A stretch of 64,000 nucleotides of DNA from Adiantum capillus-veneris (taxonomy: Eukaryota; Streptophyta; Polypodiopsida; Polypodiales; Pteridaceae), in the NCBI GenBank assembly GCA_014529385.2, contig CM043948.1, forward strand, positions 22,589,451 to 22,653,450. Reading direction: 5' to 3'. Shown piece after piece: positions 10,200-21,640 of the stretch. The translations under genes were made by a program, and so were the position numbers. Position 1 is the stretch's first letter. Each line of letters starts with the position of its first letter. A model generated the notes under the pieces. That model was not told the origin of the DNA, searched no databases, and worked only from the letters and a program-made list of their open reading frames with translations.

Positions 10200-11320
10200 A
10201 TATTACCCCATAAAGTTACAACCAATTTGGAGTAAGCTCATGTAGGTGTTGCAGGTGTTCATTTTGTAATGGATATCATGGTAGATTAGCAAAGGTGTGT
10301 CAAGTGGGCCTATGTTTCCCAATAGTGAGGGACAATGCACAAAGTCGTGTCTCAGGATGTTATGTATGCCAGAGAGTGGGATAGCATGTGCCCCATATTG
10401 GGATCCCTTTCCCCTCCATCCGGTGTTAGCTTTGGAATCCTTTTAGAAGTGAGGATTGGACTTCATTGTTATGATGAGATCGATGGGTTTACAACAAAGA
10501 ATAAGTATATTTTGTTGACAAGTACAAATTATTGCACCAAATGGGTGGAAGCATGGGATTTTCCTAGCAAGATAGTGAAGGTTGTGGCATGTTTCTCATA
10601 TAAAGATGTGTTCACTCAATTTGGTTGTTTTGATTGAAATGATTAGTGATCAGGGTATGCATTTCATAAATAAGGTCATTTGTGCGACAATGAAATTTTA
10701 TTTAGTGCTACAAAAAAACTCCTTCTCCGTACTATCCGAACGCAAATGGGTTGGCAGAGTCATCAAATAAACAAATTATGTGGATCATGACCAAGTTGGT
10801 TGGTTTGCATTAGAAAGATTGGGGTGTGAAGCTCCCTATTGCATTCTAGACCTATCGAATAGTGTTCAAAGTAGCGATGAGATTAACACCATTTAATTTA
10901 GAATTTGGGATGAAAGCTATCACTCTAATTGAGCATGTGGTGCCCAATTTTTGTCTAGTGGTTACAGATAGATTGCTTCCAAAGGAGTCCTTGGCTTATC
11001 AAGTGGATGTGCTCGCTGATTTGGAGGAGATTTGACTGCAAACTTTTTATGTCAATAGAGAATTGCAGTTTCATCAAAAAGCTCACGTGGACTGACAAGC
11101 TTGGAAGAGAGTGCTAAAAAAGAGAGACCTAACCCTAGTATTCAAAACCAAGATAAGAAAAATTTTGGGCAAGTTAAAATTGAAATGGTCTGGTGCATTT
11201 TGGAATTTTGAAAGTGTAGGTCCAAACATGTTCAAATTGGTAGATATGTTTGGTATTGACCTCCCCAATTTGGTCAATGGATTTTGATTGAGGAAGTATT
11301 ATACAGTGGGAATCCATTTA
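10200..11320 (+). pseudogene. gypsy-2 integrase remnant
   Basis: The zinc-binding part is weakly readable near 10220-10390. The catalytic core shows SDQGMHFINKV (second Asp) and, after a frameshift, YPNANGLAESSNKQI (Glu). The C-terminal part continues AYRIVFKVAMRLTPFNLEFGMKA (approximate, with stops) to GPNMFKLVDMFG and DLPNLVNGF near 11220-11285, typical of gypsy integrase tails. At least six stops. Confidence 0.8.
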
Positions 11321-12101
11321 TATTTGTAAAGATTTGGAGCCATTATTAATGATGGTTTTTATGAATGGTGGTTATACAGTGCATTTAATGACCACTCCAT
11401 TGGAGGATTTGGTGGCAAATCAAGGCATGCAAAGAGGAAGTGTAATTTGGTCTTGTCATTCATGCTTTTACATTTTACCTAGTCAGGCTTGTTGTTTTCA
11501 CTTTGTGCCTCTGAATTCCTACTCTTCCCCTCTGGATCCTCTACTCTCATTTTCATCCCTATCACCTCTCTCTATGTTGTGTTCTTGGCGATCCAGGATG
11601 GTGGCAACGAGTATCTCCCTTATCAAGCTCAATCCTTTGTTAAGTGTCTCTACCACACAGATAGCTAAGTACTTGCAAATACTAGGGTTGTTGAATTTCT
11701 CCAACATTGATTAGGAGAACATCAAAGTTCCTCCTCGTGCATGGGCCATTATCAAGGAGCTTGCCAACCATGAGATGGTCAAATTGATGGTTACCCTGGC
11801 TCTTTTTAAGTAGAGGTTGCAAGTAGAGATATTTCCTCGCCCATGCAAGGTGTGACAATCCCAATAGTCACAAAGACCAAGCATCAGATGCAAGAAAAAT
11901 TTGGTGCTTTCTCAAGGAAAGAGTACAGGGTGAATGGATGTCAAGATGTAGTCAAGCATGATTGCTACAAATGGATCATGGAGGTAGTCTTATGCATGGC
12001 CAAGACATTTAACATCTCATAGTGGGTGTATGCCCTAATTGTAATTGTTGAGTTTCAACCAGTGAATTGGGCTATAGTGTTTGTGAACAAAGTACATGTA
12101 A
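11321..12101. other. unassigned, between gypsy-2 and inverted LTR
   Basis: May be the 3' non-coding tail of gypsy-2. A Pro/Ser-rich plus frame (11334-11714, 126 aa) and short minus frames overlap one another; none resembles a known family, so no gene is called. Confidence 0.45.
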
Positions 12102-13495
12102 TGGAATTGGCCTATTAACTTGAGAGTAGTGGAAATTAACGAGAATACTTTTAAGAATTACTTTGTGAGCATAGCGGGTGAACATAGTTGAAGATACCAA
12201 CATAAACATAGCAATTAGTTAACTTGGCTTGAACAATACTTTTGCAAGAGAGAGAATTTAGAGAGCAGGACAATAGTTGAGGACCGGATTTATGTGGAGC
12301 CGGTCCCCCCCTCCAATAGGCATTTGTATTATGATTTCTCCCATTAAGAGAGACTTCTTACGATACAATCTTCGTGTTCCTTGTGACCTAGGTGATGCAA
12401 TGAAGATAGAAAGCTTCATGCATCACAAGCATAACATAAACTTTGAAGAAATCTTTAACCATCCCAAGCCTCGGTCCCAAGACCTCAAACACCTTTGAAG
12501 GTGGAGAGAGCTAGCAGGGAATGAGGGTAGGGAAGAGGAAGAAGAAACATTTCATAGGAGAAATATTTAGTTCCTCACTTATCATAAATCTTCTTGCTAG
12601 CATACATAATAGCATAGTAATGAAGATGGAGAGGATGGCAAGCTTAAGCATTAAAGCATGGCTCTTGGTTGGATTTGCACTCCATAACCAAGAGTGTTGG
12701 TGTAGGCTCTCAACCTCTACTTGCTTGGAGAAGGAGAGGGATATCTTGCACTTTGTACAATGCATAATGAGATTGTGTGTGTGTGTGTGGGAGAGTATAC
12801 CCCTCAAGCAACCCCCTAGATTCTTTGGCCAACCCCCCCTTGTAGCTCATAGTTGAAGCTCATTGGACCCCTCCAAGCCTAGCCAATCACAAGCAGGAGG
12901 CATTACAAGCAACAAGGGTAGCCTTGAGACAAGTGTCCCCCTTTCCCCATTGAGAGAGAGGACTTGATAAATGAAAAGACAATTAATCCTAAATTATCAT
13001 TGGACCCCTTGGGTGGCCAACCAATAGGCTTCAGGCATACCATGAGGGCAACATGAGGAGGAACTTGGCAAGTGTCCCTTAGCTTTCTTTGTACCAAGTA
13101 TGCCTTGTTTGAGTGTGTGGGTGTTCTCTATCATCCCCCCTCATGTAGGGCTCGCCCCGTCCTTGTACGGATTGGATCTTTGACTTTTGACACCTCAAGC
13201 CCCTCGAGCTTAGGCCCAGTTCCCATTACAAGCTTGGCCCTTAAGCACTTTAAGCTTGGGTTGGGTTCTCACCTCAAGTACAGCCCTAGCACCTCAAGCA
13301 TCTCAATCATCAAGCACCTCAATCATCTCAAGCACCTTAGTCATCTCAAGCACCTCAAGCTTGGGCCGGGTTCCCACCTCAAGATTGGGCCGGGTTCCCA
13401 CTACAAGCTCAGCCCTAGCTTACCTAAGGTCAAAGGAATTTTACACTAACTATTGGAGGTCTTCAATGCAGCTAACCCAAAGGTCTTATGCTCCA
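12102..13495 (-). mobile_element. inverted copy of the gypsy-1 LTR (solo)
   Basis: Reverse complement of 533-927 plus 2853-3844, without the nested insertion, so the full 1,394 bp LTR can be seen here. No primer site follows its end at 12102 and no polypurine tract precedes its start at 13495, so it behaves as a solo LTR in the opposite orientation to gypsy-1. Its outer end is three bases from the copia-1 LTR. Flanks TGTAA and TTGTG do not form a target duplication. Confidence 0.82.
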
Positions 13496-13498
13496 TTG

Positions 13499-13690
13499 TG
13501 TTGGGCTATAAAGCCCAATGTGGTCGCCCAGGTAAGTGGGCGGGCCGCCAGGTATGTACACATATTCTTTTGTAAAAACCTAATAAGAACTCACTATGCT
13601 CTACACATTACAGTAGAGCGAGTTCACCATATCTTCGTGCTCTTCTTCTCACACTCTCTCTCGCGTCGCACTTCCGCTCGTACTCCTTCA
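13499..13690 (+). repeat. copia-1 5' LTR, 192 bp
   Basis: Starts TGTTGGGC and ends CTCCTTCA, two bases before the primer site. The end (CTCCTTCA) is shared in style with the copia-2 LTR. No second copy is present in the window. Confidence 0.85.
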
Positions 13691-13692
13691 AC

Positions 13693-13704
13693 TGGTATCA
13701 GAGC
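13693..13704 (+). promoter_or_regulatory. copia-1 primer-binding site
   Basis: TGGTATCAGAGC, a perfect match to the 3' end of plant initiator tRNA-Met. Confidence 0.93.
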
Positions 13705-13710
13705 TCAGAT

Positions 13711-14788
13711 CGAGGCTCGGGGCAGCACTGCAGGAGGCTAGAGTCACCAACTCAGATTGGAGTGAAATTCGACAAGCAAAGACACGGCCCCAAATCTTGT
13801 GGGCAAGCCCGTAGGGCTTGGTGTGCTCAGAATTTCATTCTGAGGTCATCTCGGTCACCGTTCGGCTTCGACAAAGTTCTGCGCAGGCCATTTCCAACTA
13901 CGTGGTCTTAGCGGGTGCAGATCCGACTCTGCAAATTTGGGGTTTTCGGCCTACAACTGTAGGTGTTGAGGATATCGACACTCCCAGAGTGTTGATTTGT
14001 GGCTATCTACACATCGAAGGACGGCTCACAGTTCTTGGAGGCGTGTCACATACGACACGGGCGCATCTACACACAGACTGTAGGCGACATCCACTAGTTC
14101 ATCACGTAGCTTATGTTTGCTGCTTGATATTCCAGATTTCATCCTGACATTGCAGGTACTTCCACATGGGATGTATTGTCAGAGATGATGTATGTCTGTT
14201 GAGGGTTTGCTGGCTGTGAGTCACGCAGCAAACAACCGCCGCAGCGGTTACAGCATACAAAGGGAAATTTGTGGATGTATGACTTTGTGGGATGTCTATG
14301 TACTGTCAGATTTACTGCAGCCTTTGTTGAGGGTCGAGTGAGGTTTTATTGAGCTGGGGGATTCTCGAATGTTGAGATCCTTTCGGTGATACAGGTCTTG
14401 GAGCGATCCCTCGAGCACCCTTAGATAGGCAGCTAGGATGTATTGACTGTGAGTTAGATAGTTGGGATTGCATCTTTGCTTTACTGCCGTTGAGGCATTG
14501 TCACAGTCTATGCTTACAGGACAGTGACAGGACAGTCAGAGACAGTACAGGTGCAGGACAGGTTTACCCACAGCTTACAGTGTTAGAGAGACAGTGGTTT
14601 TTTGAGATGTTTTTTGGTCTGTTTTTAGTACACAAGAGCCATTTTACAAAGGAGACTCTGCCAAAATTTCTGCAAAATCTGAAGCTTTCTTGGTTCATTT
14701 GACAGGTTGATATTGGTTCAGAGATCAATTTACAAGGGAAACTCTGCCGAATTTTTCCCAGGAAAGTAAACTACTGTGAAGCGTAGCT
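13711..14788 (+). other. copia-1 leader, 1.08 kb
   Basis: Long non-coding leader between primer site and gag ATG. Part of it (about 14330-14420, CCTTTCGGTGATACAGG) is similar to the copia-2 leader near 44700-44790 on the minus strand, showing the two copias are related and that the leader is conserved. Small open frames here are not supported. Confidence 0.7.
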
Positions 14789-16240
14789 ATGGCTGGATCA
14801 CAGGACACTGCTCTTTACAATATCAAGAAGCTGGATGGAACCAATTTCCCATTGTGGAAGAAGCAGATTTGGCACGTGTTGGTACAAAAGAAGTAGATAA
14901 AACCTATAAAGCTCAAGGGGATAAAACCAGAAGATATGGACGAAGATGAATGGAGCGAAATGGATGAATTGGCACTTTCTACCATTATGCTGACTTTGGC
15001 AGAAAGCGTTTACTTCAATGTAGCAGACAAGATGTCGGCTTATCAAGCATGGTTAAAGATGAGTGATCTTTATGAGAAGCAGAGTGCAGCTTCACAAGTA
15101 TACTGGCTTAAGAAGCTTGTTGACTTGAAGATGAAAGAAGGGACACCTACGTCCAATCATCTGAATGAATTCAACACAATCTATAGTCAGTTGTCAGCTC
15201 AAGGTGTCAAGTTTGATGAACCTGTTAGAGCTATGTTCCTGTTGATCACATTGCCGAAAAGTTGGGACACTTTTCGCACAGCTTTGAGTAATTCTGCACC
15301 TCCAGATGGTTTGAACATAGCAGGTGTAGAAGGAAGTCTGCTTACTGAAGAAACCAATAGAAAGACAATGGACAAAGGCAAAGGAACAGCCTTAGTTGTC
15401 AGGGGAAGGACCAAAGAAAAGTACAAAGGTGGAAAGAGGAATCAGTCTCGTAGCAAGTCCCGCAGTGCTAAAGGCAAGAGTGACATAGAATGCTACCATT
15501 GTGGCAAGAAGGGTCACATGAAAAGAGACTGCAGAGAATGGAAAGCAGAAAAAGGCAAAGAGAAAGCTGAAGACCATGGTGAGAAGAACAAGTCCTCAAT
15601 GAAGATTCAAGAAATAAATGTGACAAACACTGTTGCACAGGATGACAGTCTAGTCTCAGGAGACATCTACTTCTTGAAGAATACAATGGACTCAGCTCTT
15701 CTTACAACATCTGATGGAAATGCACTGAGTGACTGGATTATAGACTCAGGGGCATCACTTCATGTGTCTCCAAACAAGGAGTGGTTTACCTCTTATGTGA
15801 CCACTAAAGATCATGTTCGGCTAGGCAATGGGCAGACATGTGAGATCTTAGGTGTTGGAGATGTTCAATTGAAGTTTCAGAATGGCTCTTCTTTCACGCT
15901 GAAGAATGTGAGACATGTTCCCGCAATTACAAAGAGCTTGATCAGCACAGGTTTACTTGATGATGCTGGCTACGTCACCACTTTTGGACAGAACATGTGG
16001 AAGATATCCAAGGGTTCTATGACAGTAGCACATGGAGTAAAGTCTGGAGGACTTTACATGATTTATGTATCAAATGTCTCTAAAAATGTAATCAATGTAA
16101 CCGACCAGCCGAACGTTTCTTTGTGGCATAGCCGCTTAGGACATATGTCCAAGAAGGGAATGGAAATCTTGTCTCATTCTGGTTATTTGCCTGGCTTTTC
16201 ATTTAATGATTTAAATTCTGTGAACATTGTCTGTATGGTA
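14789..16240 (+). pseudogene. gag-pol: copia-1 gag and protease, one nonsense codon
   Basis: Gag opens MAGSQDTALYNIKKLDGT at 14789. A TAG at 14894 interrupts it (probably from CAG), after which the frame stays open for 468 codons. The zinc knuckle is CYHCGKKGHMKRDC at about 15490-15531 (CX2CX4HX4C intact). The protease active site is IIDSGASLHVS at about 15737-15770. The integrase zinc-binding start LWHSRLGHMSKKGM follows. A frameshift near 16205-16230 moves the integrase to another frame. A single suppressible stop early in gag is notable but most simply inactivating. Confidence 0.92.
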
Positions 16241-17508
16241 AGCAAACACAGCAGCCACATAAGCATAGAAGCAGTAGAAGAGATACACAGTTGGCACTTG
16301 TTCATAGTGATTTGTGTGGACCTATGCCTAACCTATCTCTAGGGGGAGCTTCTTACTTTATGACATTTATAGATGATTACTCGAGGAAAGTATGGGTTTA
16401 CTTTCTCAAGCACAAGGATGAAGCGTTTAGTGTTTTCAAAACGTTTGTGACACTTTTGGAGAATCAGAGTGGCAAGAAGCTTAAATGCTTACGCACTGAC
16501 AATGGTGGAGAGTATGTTTCAAAGGCCTTTCAGGACTTTTGTGAGTCAAAAGGTATAAAACGTGAACTTACTGCTCCTTACAATCCTCCTCAAAATGGTG
16601 TTGCTGAGAGGATGAATAGGACCATACAAGAGAAGGTCAGAAGTATGTTGTCTAATGCACAGCTGCCAAATGGGTTTTGGGCTGAAGCTGTATCAACAGC
16701 TGTTCATCTTGTAAATAGATCTCCTAGCAAGGTTTTGCAGAAGGATTCAGTGCCAGAGACAAATGGGTTTTGGGCTGAAGCTGTATCAACAGCTGTTCAT
16801 CTTGTAAATAGATCTCCTAGCAAGGTTTTGCAGAAGGATTCAGTGTCAGGCAAAATGCCCTCATACAAGCATCTCAGAGTCTTTGGCTATGAGGCATATA
16901 CTCACGTTCCAAAGGAATTTAGGAACAAACTTGAGCCAAAGAGTAGAAAGTGCATCTTTCTAGGCTATGGTAATTCTGGTGAGATGGGGTACAGACTTTG
17001 GGATCCCGAATCCAGAAAGGTTGTCCGCAGCAATGATGTTCACTTTAATGAATCCAAATATCATTCTAAACCAGAGAGGGTTGAGGAGATTAGAAGAGTT
17101 GTCTTCCAAGAAGATGGACCTGCACGTGCAAGACAAAATGTCAGGGCTCAAGAGGAGCAAGGACAGGATAGAGTGGAACCACACGTTGTGGCTGAGCCTG
17201 AGCCACCTATTGTGCGTAGATATGGACGTGTCACGCAACCTCCTGATAGGTTTGTTCCATCTATGAACTATGTCATGTTGACTGATTGCAATGAGCCTTC
17301 ATGTTACAAGGAAGCAGTGCAAATGAAGGACTCCGGGAATTCGCAATTGGCCATGCAATCAGAGATGACAGCTCTGCATAAAAACAAGACATGGAAGCTA
17401 GTTAAATTACCACAGGGCAAAAAGGCTCTACCTTGTAAATGGGTTTACAGGTATAAGATCACCGCTCATGATAGTCAGCCAAAGTACAAAGCAAGGCTTG
17501 TTGCCCAG
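16225..17508 (+). pseudogene. pol: copia-1 integrase and RT N-terminus
   Basis: Catalytic core shows FIDDYSRKVWVY (first Asp), LRTDNGGEYVS (second Asp) and NGVAERMNRT (Glu), so DD35E is complete. A 31-codon in-frame tandem repeat at 16668-16853 doubles the end of the core. The C-terminal part ends LRVFGYEAYTHVPKE and CIFLGYG. RT begins with SCYKEAVQM, NKTWKLVKLP and PCKWVYRYK and runs to KARLVAQ at about 17508, where the sequence jumps over the palm. Confidence 0.92.
16668..16853 (+). repeat. 93-bp in-frame tandem duplication in copia-1 integrase
   Basis: AAATGGGTTTTGGGCTGAAG begins at 16668 and 16761. The two units are almost identical and keep the frame, encoding NGFWAEAVSTAVHLVNRS twice. 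Confidence 0.96.
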
Positions 17509-18056
17509 AGTATATTGACAAGGTTTTGCAACGTTTCAATAGGGAGAAGGGAAAGGCACTGAGTGTTCCATTGCCACCATATGTGAAACTTAGCAAACAA
17601 GATTGTCCTGTGTCTGAGGAAGAACAGGCTGAAATGGATAAGATTCCATATGCGTCTGCAGTGGGTAGTTTGATGTATGCAATGATTGCTACTCGCCCAA
17701 ACATTGCATTTGCAGTGGGAGTAGTAAGTCGATACATGTCAAACCCAGGCAAGAAACATTGGGAGGCAGTGAAAGGAATATTGAGATACCTGAAAGCTAC
17801 AAAGAGTATGCGTATATGCTATGGGAGTCAGGAGCTAAGTGTAAATGGTTTTATAGACTCAGATTATGCAGGTGACTTAGACAACCGAAGGTCTACGTCA
17901 GGGTATGTCTTTACATTGGCTGGTGGAGCAGTATCATGGCGTTCTAGATTACAAGATTGTGTTACTCAGTTTACTACAGAGGCTGAATATGTTGCAGCAT
18001 CAGAGGCATGCAAAGAATCAATTTGGCTTAATCGACTAGCAATAGATTTGGGAATC
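17509..18056 (+). pseudogene. pol: copia-1 RT end and RNase H, after internal deletion
   Basis: Resumes at YIDKVLQRFNREKGKAL, so the segment that should hold the YVDD active site is deleted. RNase H is readable: YASAVGSLMYAMIATRP, FIDSDYAGDLDNRRST (Asp) and TTEAEYVAASEACKE (Glu). It ends at LNRLAIDLGIS; the expected LHCDSQSA block is lost. The open frame runs on to 18227 in unrelated sequence. Confidence 0.92.
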
Positions 18057-18760
18057 TCTTCATGGCTCCAGTCAATGGGGCCAAAGTTGCAAAGGCAACC
18101 CCCGCTACTAGAAGCTCATCAAGTTCCCCCTATTGAAGATCAAGTGAAAAATCAACAAGGTGAGTTGGAAAGTGCACTGCCGGAAAAATTGAAAAGGTCC
18201 CAGAGGGCATTTCAAAAGAGTAGGTAGAGGAATCAGCAAATCCAGAATTGGTTTTGTCTTTATTAGAAGGATATATGTAGAAGAGTACATATCTACGATG
18301 GTGTGCAAAGTATTCAAGTCAGATGGCTTTGTTAATCGAGTGGTAGAGTGGATTCAAAGGATGAGAAGCAAATATAATTTTTGAAGATGTAGCTTGTGGT
18401 CTTGTAGAGGGAGAAAAGACATGTGTGTCATCAGTTGTCATTCATGGCTCAATTGGAAGAAGAAAACAATATATTAAATGGTTGGATAGTGGCCATGGAG
18501 GCAACAACACAAGCGACAATGGAAATCCACAAAAAGTTTCTATAGAGTATCGAAGAAGAATTAGTGCATCATCGGACAACTAGTGCATTGGAAAATCTAA
18601 TTGGCTTGACGGAAGGAGATGTAGTGATTCCAATGAATGAGCTGCCCAATTTTCACCACCAATCGGAATCATAATATTGAGACCTAGAAGGAAGCGATTC
18701 GGGAAGCATAGAAGCCCTTTCCAATGGTGCAATGTACAATCAAGTTGGTAAAAGTGCTGA
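18057..18760 (+). pseudogene. unknown coding relict after copia-1
   Basis: One frame, interrupted by only a few stops, reads NPELVLSLLEGYM, YLRWCAKYSSQMALLIEWW, NIIFEDVACGLVEGEKTC and SIGRRKQYIKWLDSG. A second frame then gives an acidic helix (MAQLEEENNILNGWIVAM) and ENLIGLTEGDVVIPM. The composition looks like protein (Trp, Cys and charged residues) rather than random DNA. It could be gag of another LTR element or a host gene piece; I do not recognise it. Confidence 0.35.
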
Positions 18761-20369
18761 TTAATTAAGCGCAAGGCCTACACTTGTTTTAGTGGTGGCA
18801 AATTTGAAAGAGATGCTTCAGGCTTGTGATGTCTAGAAAATAAAGGAAAAACATTGGTTTAGTGTTTTTGGATCTCACTCTTGGGATCTATAGCAAGTGG
18901 CTTTCTGGGCCAATTTAATTGGACACTCCGTCTCACTGAAAACCCCTCCATTGCCCCCCTACTGTATTGAATTGGATAGAATATTGTCAAAGTTACATCC
19001 TAATAGGATTCTCTTTCCAATGTTGTTGCCGATGCATATCAATGTCATTGTACAGACATGTAATATCGAAGCAGGAATTTTGGTCGGCGGTCCTTTAAAC
19101 TACATCCTAGCTAGCTAGACATGAGGATCATCCTCCGCTAGAAGAAAAACCTAATGAAATATACCAAAGTGTTTATGGGGGTATCCTAGTGGGGGACACG
19201 CAAGCTTACAAAATCCTCTTTTAGATGTCACAAGTGAAGTAAAAATAGCACATGAGGGAAGAATTGATATGGTGATTCCCCCTATTTTGGATGGGGAAGA
19301 TCACTAATTGCTCAATGTAGTTGTAATGGTCATTGGTACCCAACCCTTAAGTGGTTACATTCTATTGCAAATAGGGATGGGGGCTACACTTCGTGGGAAG
19401 GTTTGGAGAGCATCAAACATCTAATTTGCAAATTTGGGCTAATGTCAAGCCAGAATAATGTCAACGAAAGCTATGTTCTCTATTCAAGGAAAATGCATTG
19501 TATTGTGGGTTCGCACAGTCCATCGTGTGTGCCAAATGTTACCAGTGTGGACTATGAATTTTGATTGCATAGTGTTTGAATGTGGGGTGTCTTTAAGTTT
19601 CATATACCCTAAGCGATAGATATGAGCGACTAGAGTAGTTAGGGTGCCAATTCAATAGAGTCACTATGTAAAGGGGTGCACATGTCTTGCATTTTATCAG
19701 AGTTTGAAATCACTGATGAATACAAAAATTGCAATTGTGTCTCTATCTTATTCTTCTTCTTGTATATTCTTGTTCTTTCTACATTTGATGTGTGCAAGTA
19801 TGTATATTTGGAGAGGATATTCAATACATACCACACTATGTCGAGCGTGGTACTAGTTGCAAGGAACTGAAGAATTTTTATAATTGCAATTTTTTCTACA
19901 TTCACTAACATAGCCTCTGAAGAAATAGTATGCTTCAAGACTTTACCCCTTTTCACTATAATAGCACATTTTTGAATGGCTTAAGGGATATCCTAAACTC
20001 TCTAGATCTTTGAAACATTTTCTCAGATGCTCCAAATGATCATGCAATTGCTAACTACAGAGAAATCATTCATAACAATCCGCATGAACTTAGTCAAATA
20101 AGGCTCAAAATGTTTGTAGCCTGTCAGAGAAGAAATGGAGGTCCATTCTCCAAAACAAAGTTCATGACTGTGTAAAAAAAAGCTATCAGAGAATCTAGTA
20201 TTTTCTTTTAATCACAATGGAAATAGATTATGAAAGGGAGTTTTTCCTTAAGAGGATTCTTTAGAGGAGAACTAGAAATTGTCTCGAGCTAATTTCATTG
20301 CAACATTTACACACGTTAGAACATCAAATCATGCACAGAGCTGAAAAGAATAGCACAATTAAGATTAAC
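18761..20369. other. unassigned AT-rich sequence
   Basis: No recognised domain. Short open frames at 18897-19118 and 19676-19870 have no family resemblance. May be the decayed interior of the element that supplied the previous relict. Confidence 0.4.
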
Positions 20370-21640
20370 AACTCATTGAGGACCAAATTTTCTTGGGTTG
20401 GTCCCCCCTTCAAAACAACTTTGTATTATAATTCTCTCAATGAGATCTTTGATTACAATACAAGATTCTACTCTTGGGAGATTTCCTCAAACCAAGAAGA
20501 TTATGAGCTTCATGAATCAATGGTGTAATCCTCCTTCTCAAGCCCTAAACACCCCAGCAAGGGGAGAAAGGACTAGGGGTGGAGGTAGATGAGGGTGAAA
20601 TAAGTAATTATTAAGCAAATAATTAGTACTTTGTATATGCTTACTCCATGAGCAAGCTCTTAGCAAAGCTAGAATAGTGGAGAAGAAGAGGAAGAAAAAC
20701 TTTTATGCAATCACTTGCTTGGATTTTCATCCATAGCCAAGTTCTTGTGCAAGAAGCCCACGCTTGAGCTCCCATGTGAGAGGGAGTGTGAGAACACTTG
20801 CATAGACAATTTTCTCTTGAGAATGAGAGAAATTGAGAGGGAAATTGAACAAAAATCCCCATGAGTCCCCCTTGTTTCCTTTTTCATACTTGCCAAAATT
20901 CTCAAATAGAATACTAGTTGCATGGACCAATGAGAAGTGCAAATTTTAAAAGCAACTATATGCATAAGCTTACATATGTTTCCTTCAAGACTGATTTATT
21001 CCTTGGAGATAAGAATTTGTGTAGTCATGCCCTCCTCATCAGCACTCAAATTGTCAGGTACTTCTTCTTACATAATGTATGGCAGACAAGGAACCACCGT
21101 GTGTTTGAAGGAGTTCCTAAGGTAACAAGCTTCGCAGAAGTTATACAAGAAAGCAAAGTGCTAATATGGACGCTCCGATGCAACCAAAACTCGGATGATT
21201 GGTCTAGGATTACTGATGCCTTGTTGTCAGTAGATAGAATGCTTAGGAAGGGGGAAAATCTTGGCCATTGGATAACAGAAGATCTCTGAAGAACATGATT
21301 TACCTTGTGTATCAAGGACAAAGGGGCGGGTCATTAGGGGTGGCTCCCCAGATAGCCGATATAATTATGGTCTCTTGATGATGTCATGGCTCCGGATGAG
21401 CATGGCGCAAGATCTTGTAATTTTTTGGATGATCAATTTACTTCACTCACAATTTTGAGTTTTGCAAAAAAAAAAAAGCTTACACATGTTTCCCTCCCCT
21501 CCCTTACTATTCTTGAAAGAGCTTGCCCTCCCCTCCTTTTGACTTGCATTTGGCAAATGAACACATGCACACACTTGCCCTCAACCCATTAAGCATATGC
21601 AAGCTACTTTGGACATGTGGCTTAGTCAAATTTGGAAAAG
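20370..21640 (-). mobile_element. diverged relative of the gypsy-1 LTR, interrupted by a LINE
   Basis: Shares order and phrases with the inverted LTR at 12260-12960: GAGGACC, GGT(C)CCCCC, TTTGTATTATA, GCATGGCTCTTGG-like, CATAGCCAAG and the pyrimidine/purine blocks. Divergence is high and the ends are not defined. The strand is inferred from co-orientation with 12102-13495. A LINE fragment lies at 20984-21475. Confidence 0.5.
20984..21475 (+). mobile_element. 5'-truncated LINE with poly(A) and target duplication
   Basis: The insert ends in TTTGC followed by a 12-base A tract. It is flanked by 18-nt direct repeats AAGCTTACATATGTTTCC (20966-20983) and AAGCTTACACATGTTTCC (21476-21493), one mismatch. 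The open frame (to 21289) encodes VRYFFLHNVWQTRNHRVFE and ends GENLGHWITEDL, matching the C-terminal end of plant L1-type ORF2 after the RT. It is a dead copy made by target-primed reverse transcription. Confidence 0.88.

Larger units (their letters stand above)
7427..11320 (+). mobile_element. gypsy-2 relic (Athila/Tat-like), no LTRs found
   Basis: Successive degraded pieces in the order gag end, protease, RT, RNase H, integrase, all on the plus strand but in shifting frames with many stops. The RT active site FLDD followed by SVFG, and the protease tail GRPRLCQAKVNHNWE, are most like the Athila/Tat side of plant gypsy. Neither LTR nor primer site is seen. Its left end abuts gypsy-1 pol without a visible target duplication. 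It is older than its neighbours judging by stop density. Confidence 0.8.
13499..18056 (+). mobile_element. copia-1, 3'-truncated
   Basis: Begins with a 192-bp LTR and a perfect primer site, followed by leader, gag, protease, integrase and RT/RNase H in copia order. The RT has lost its centre and the 3' LTR is absent; recognisable copia sequence stops at about 18056 within RNase H. It is the least decayed coding region in the window. Confidence 0.92.

Noticed and set aside
13072-13741. Overlapping Ser/Leu/Lys-rich plus ORFs
   Set aside because: They fall in the inverted gypsy-1 LTR low-complexity tract and copia-1 LTR.
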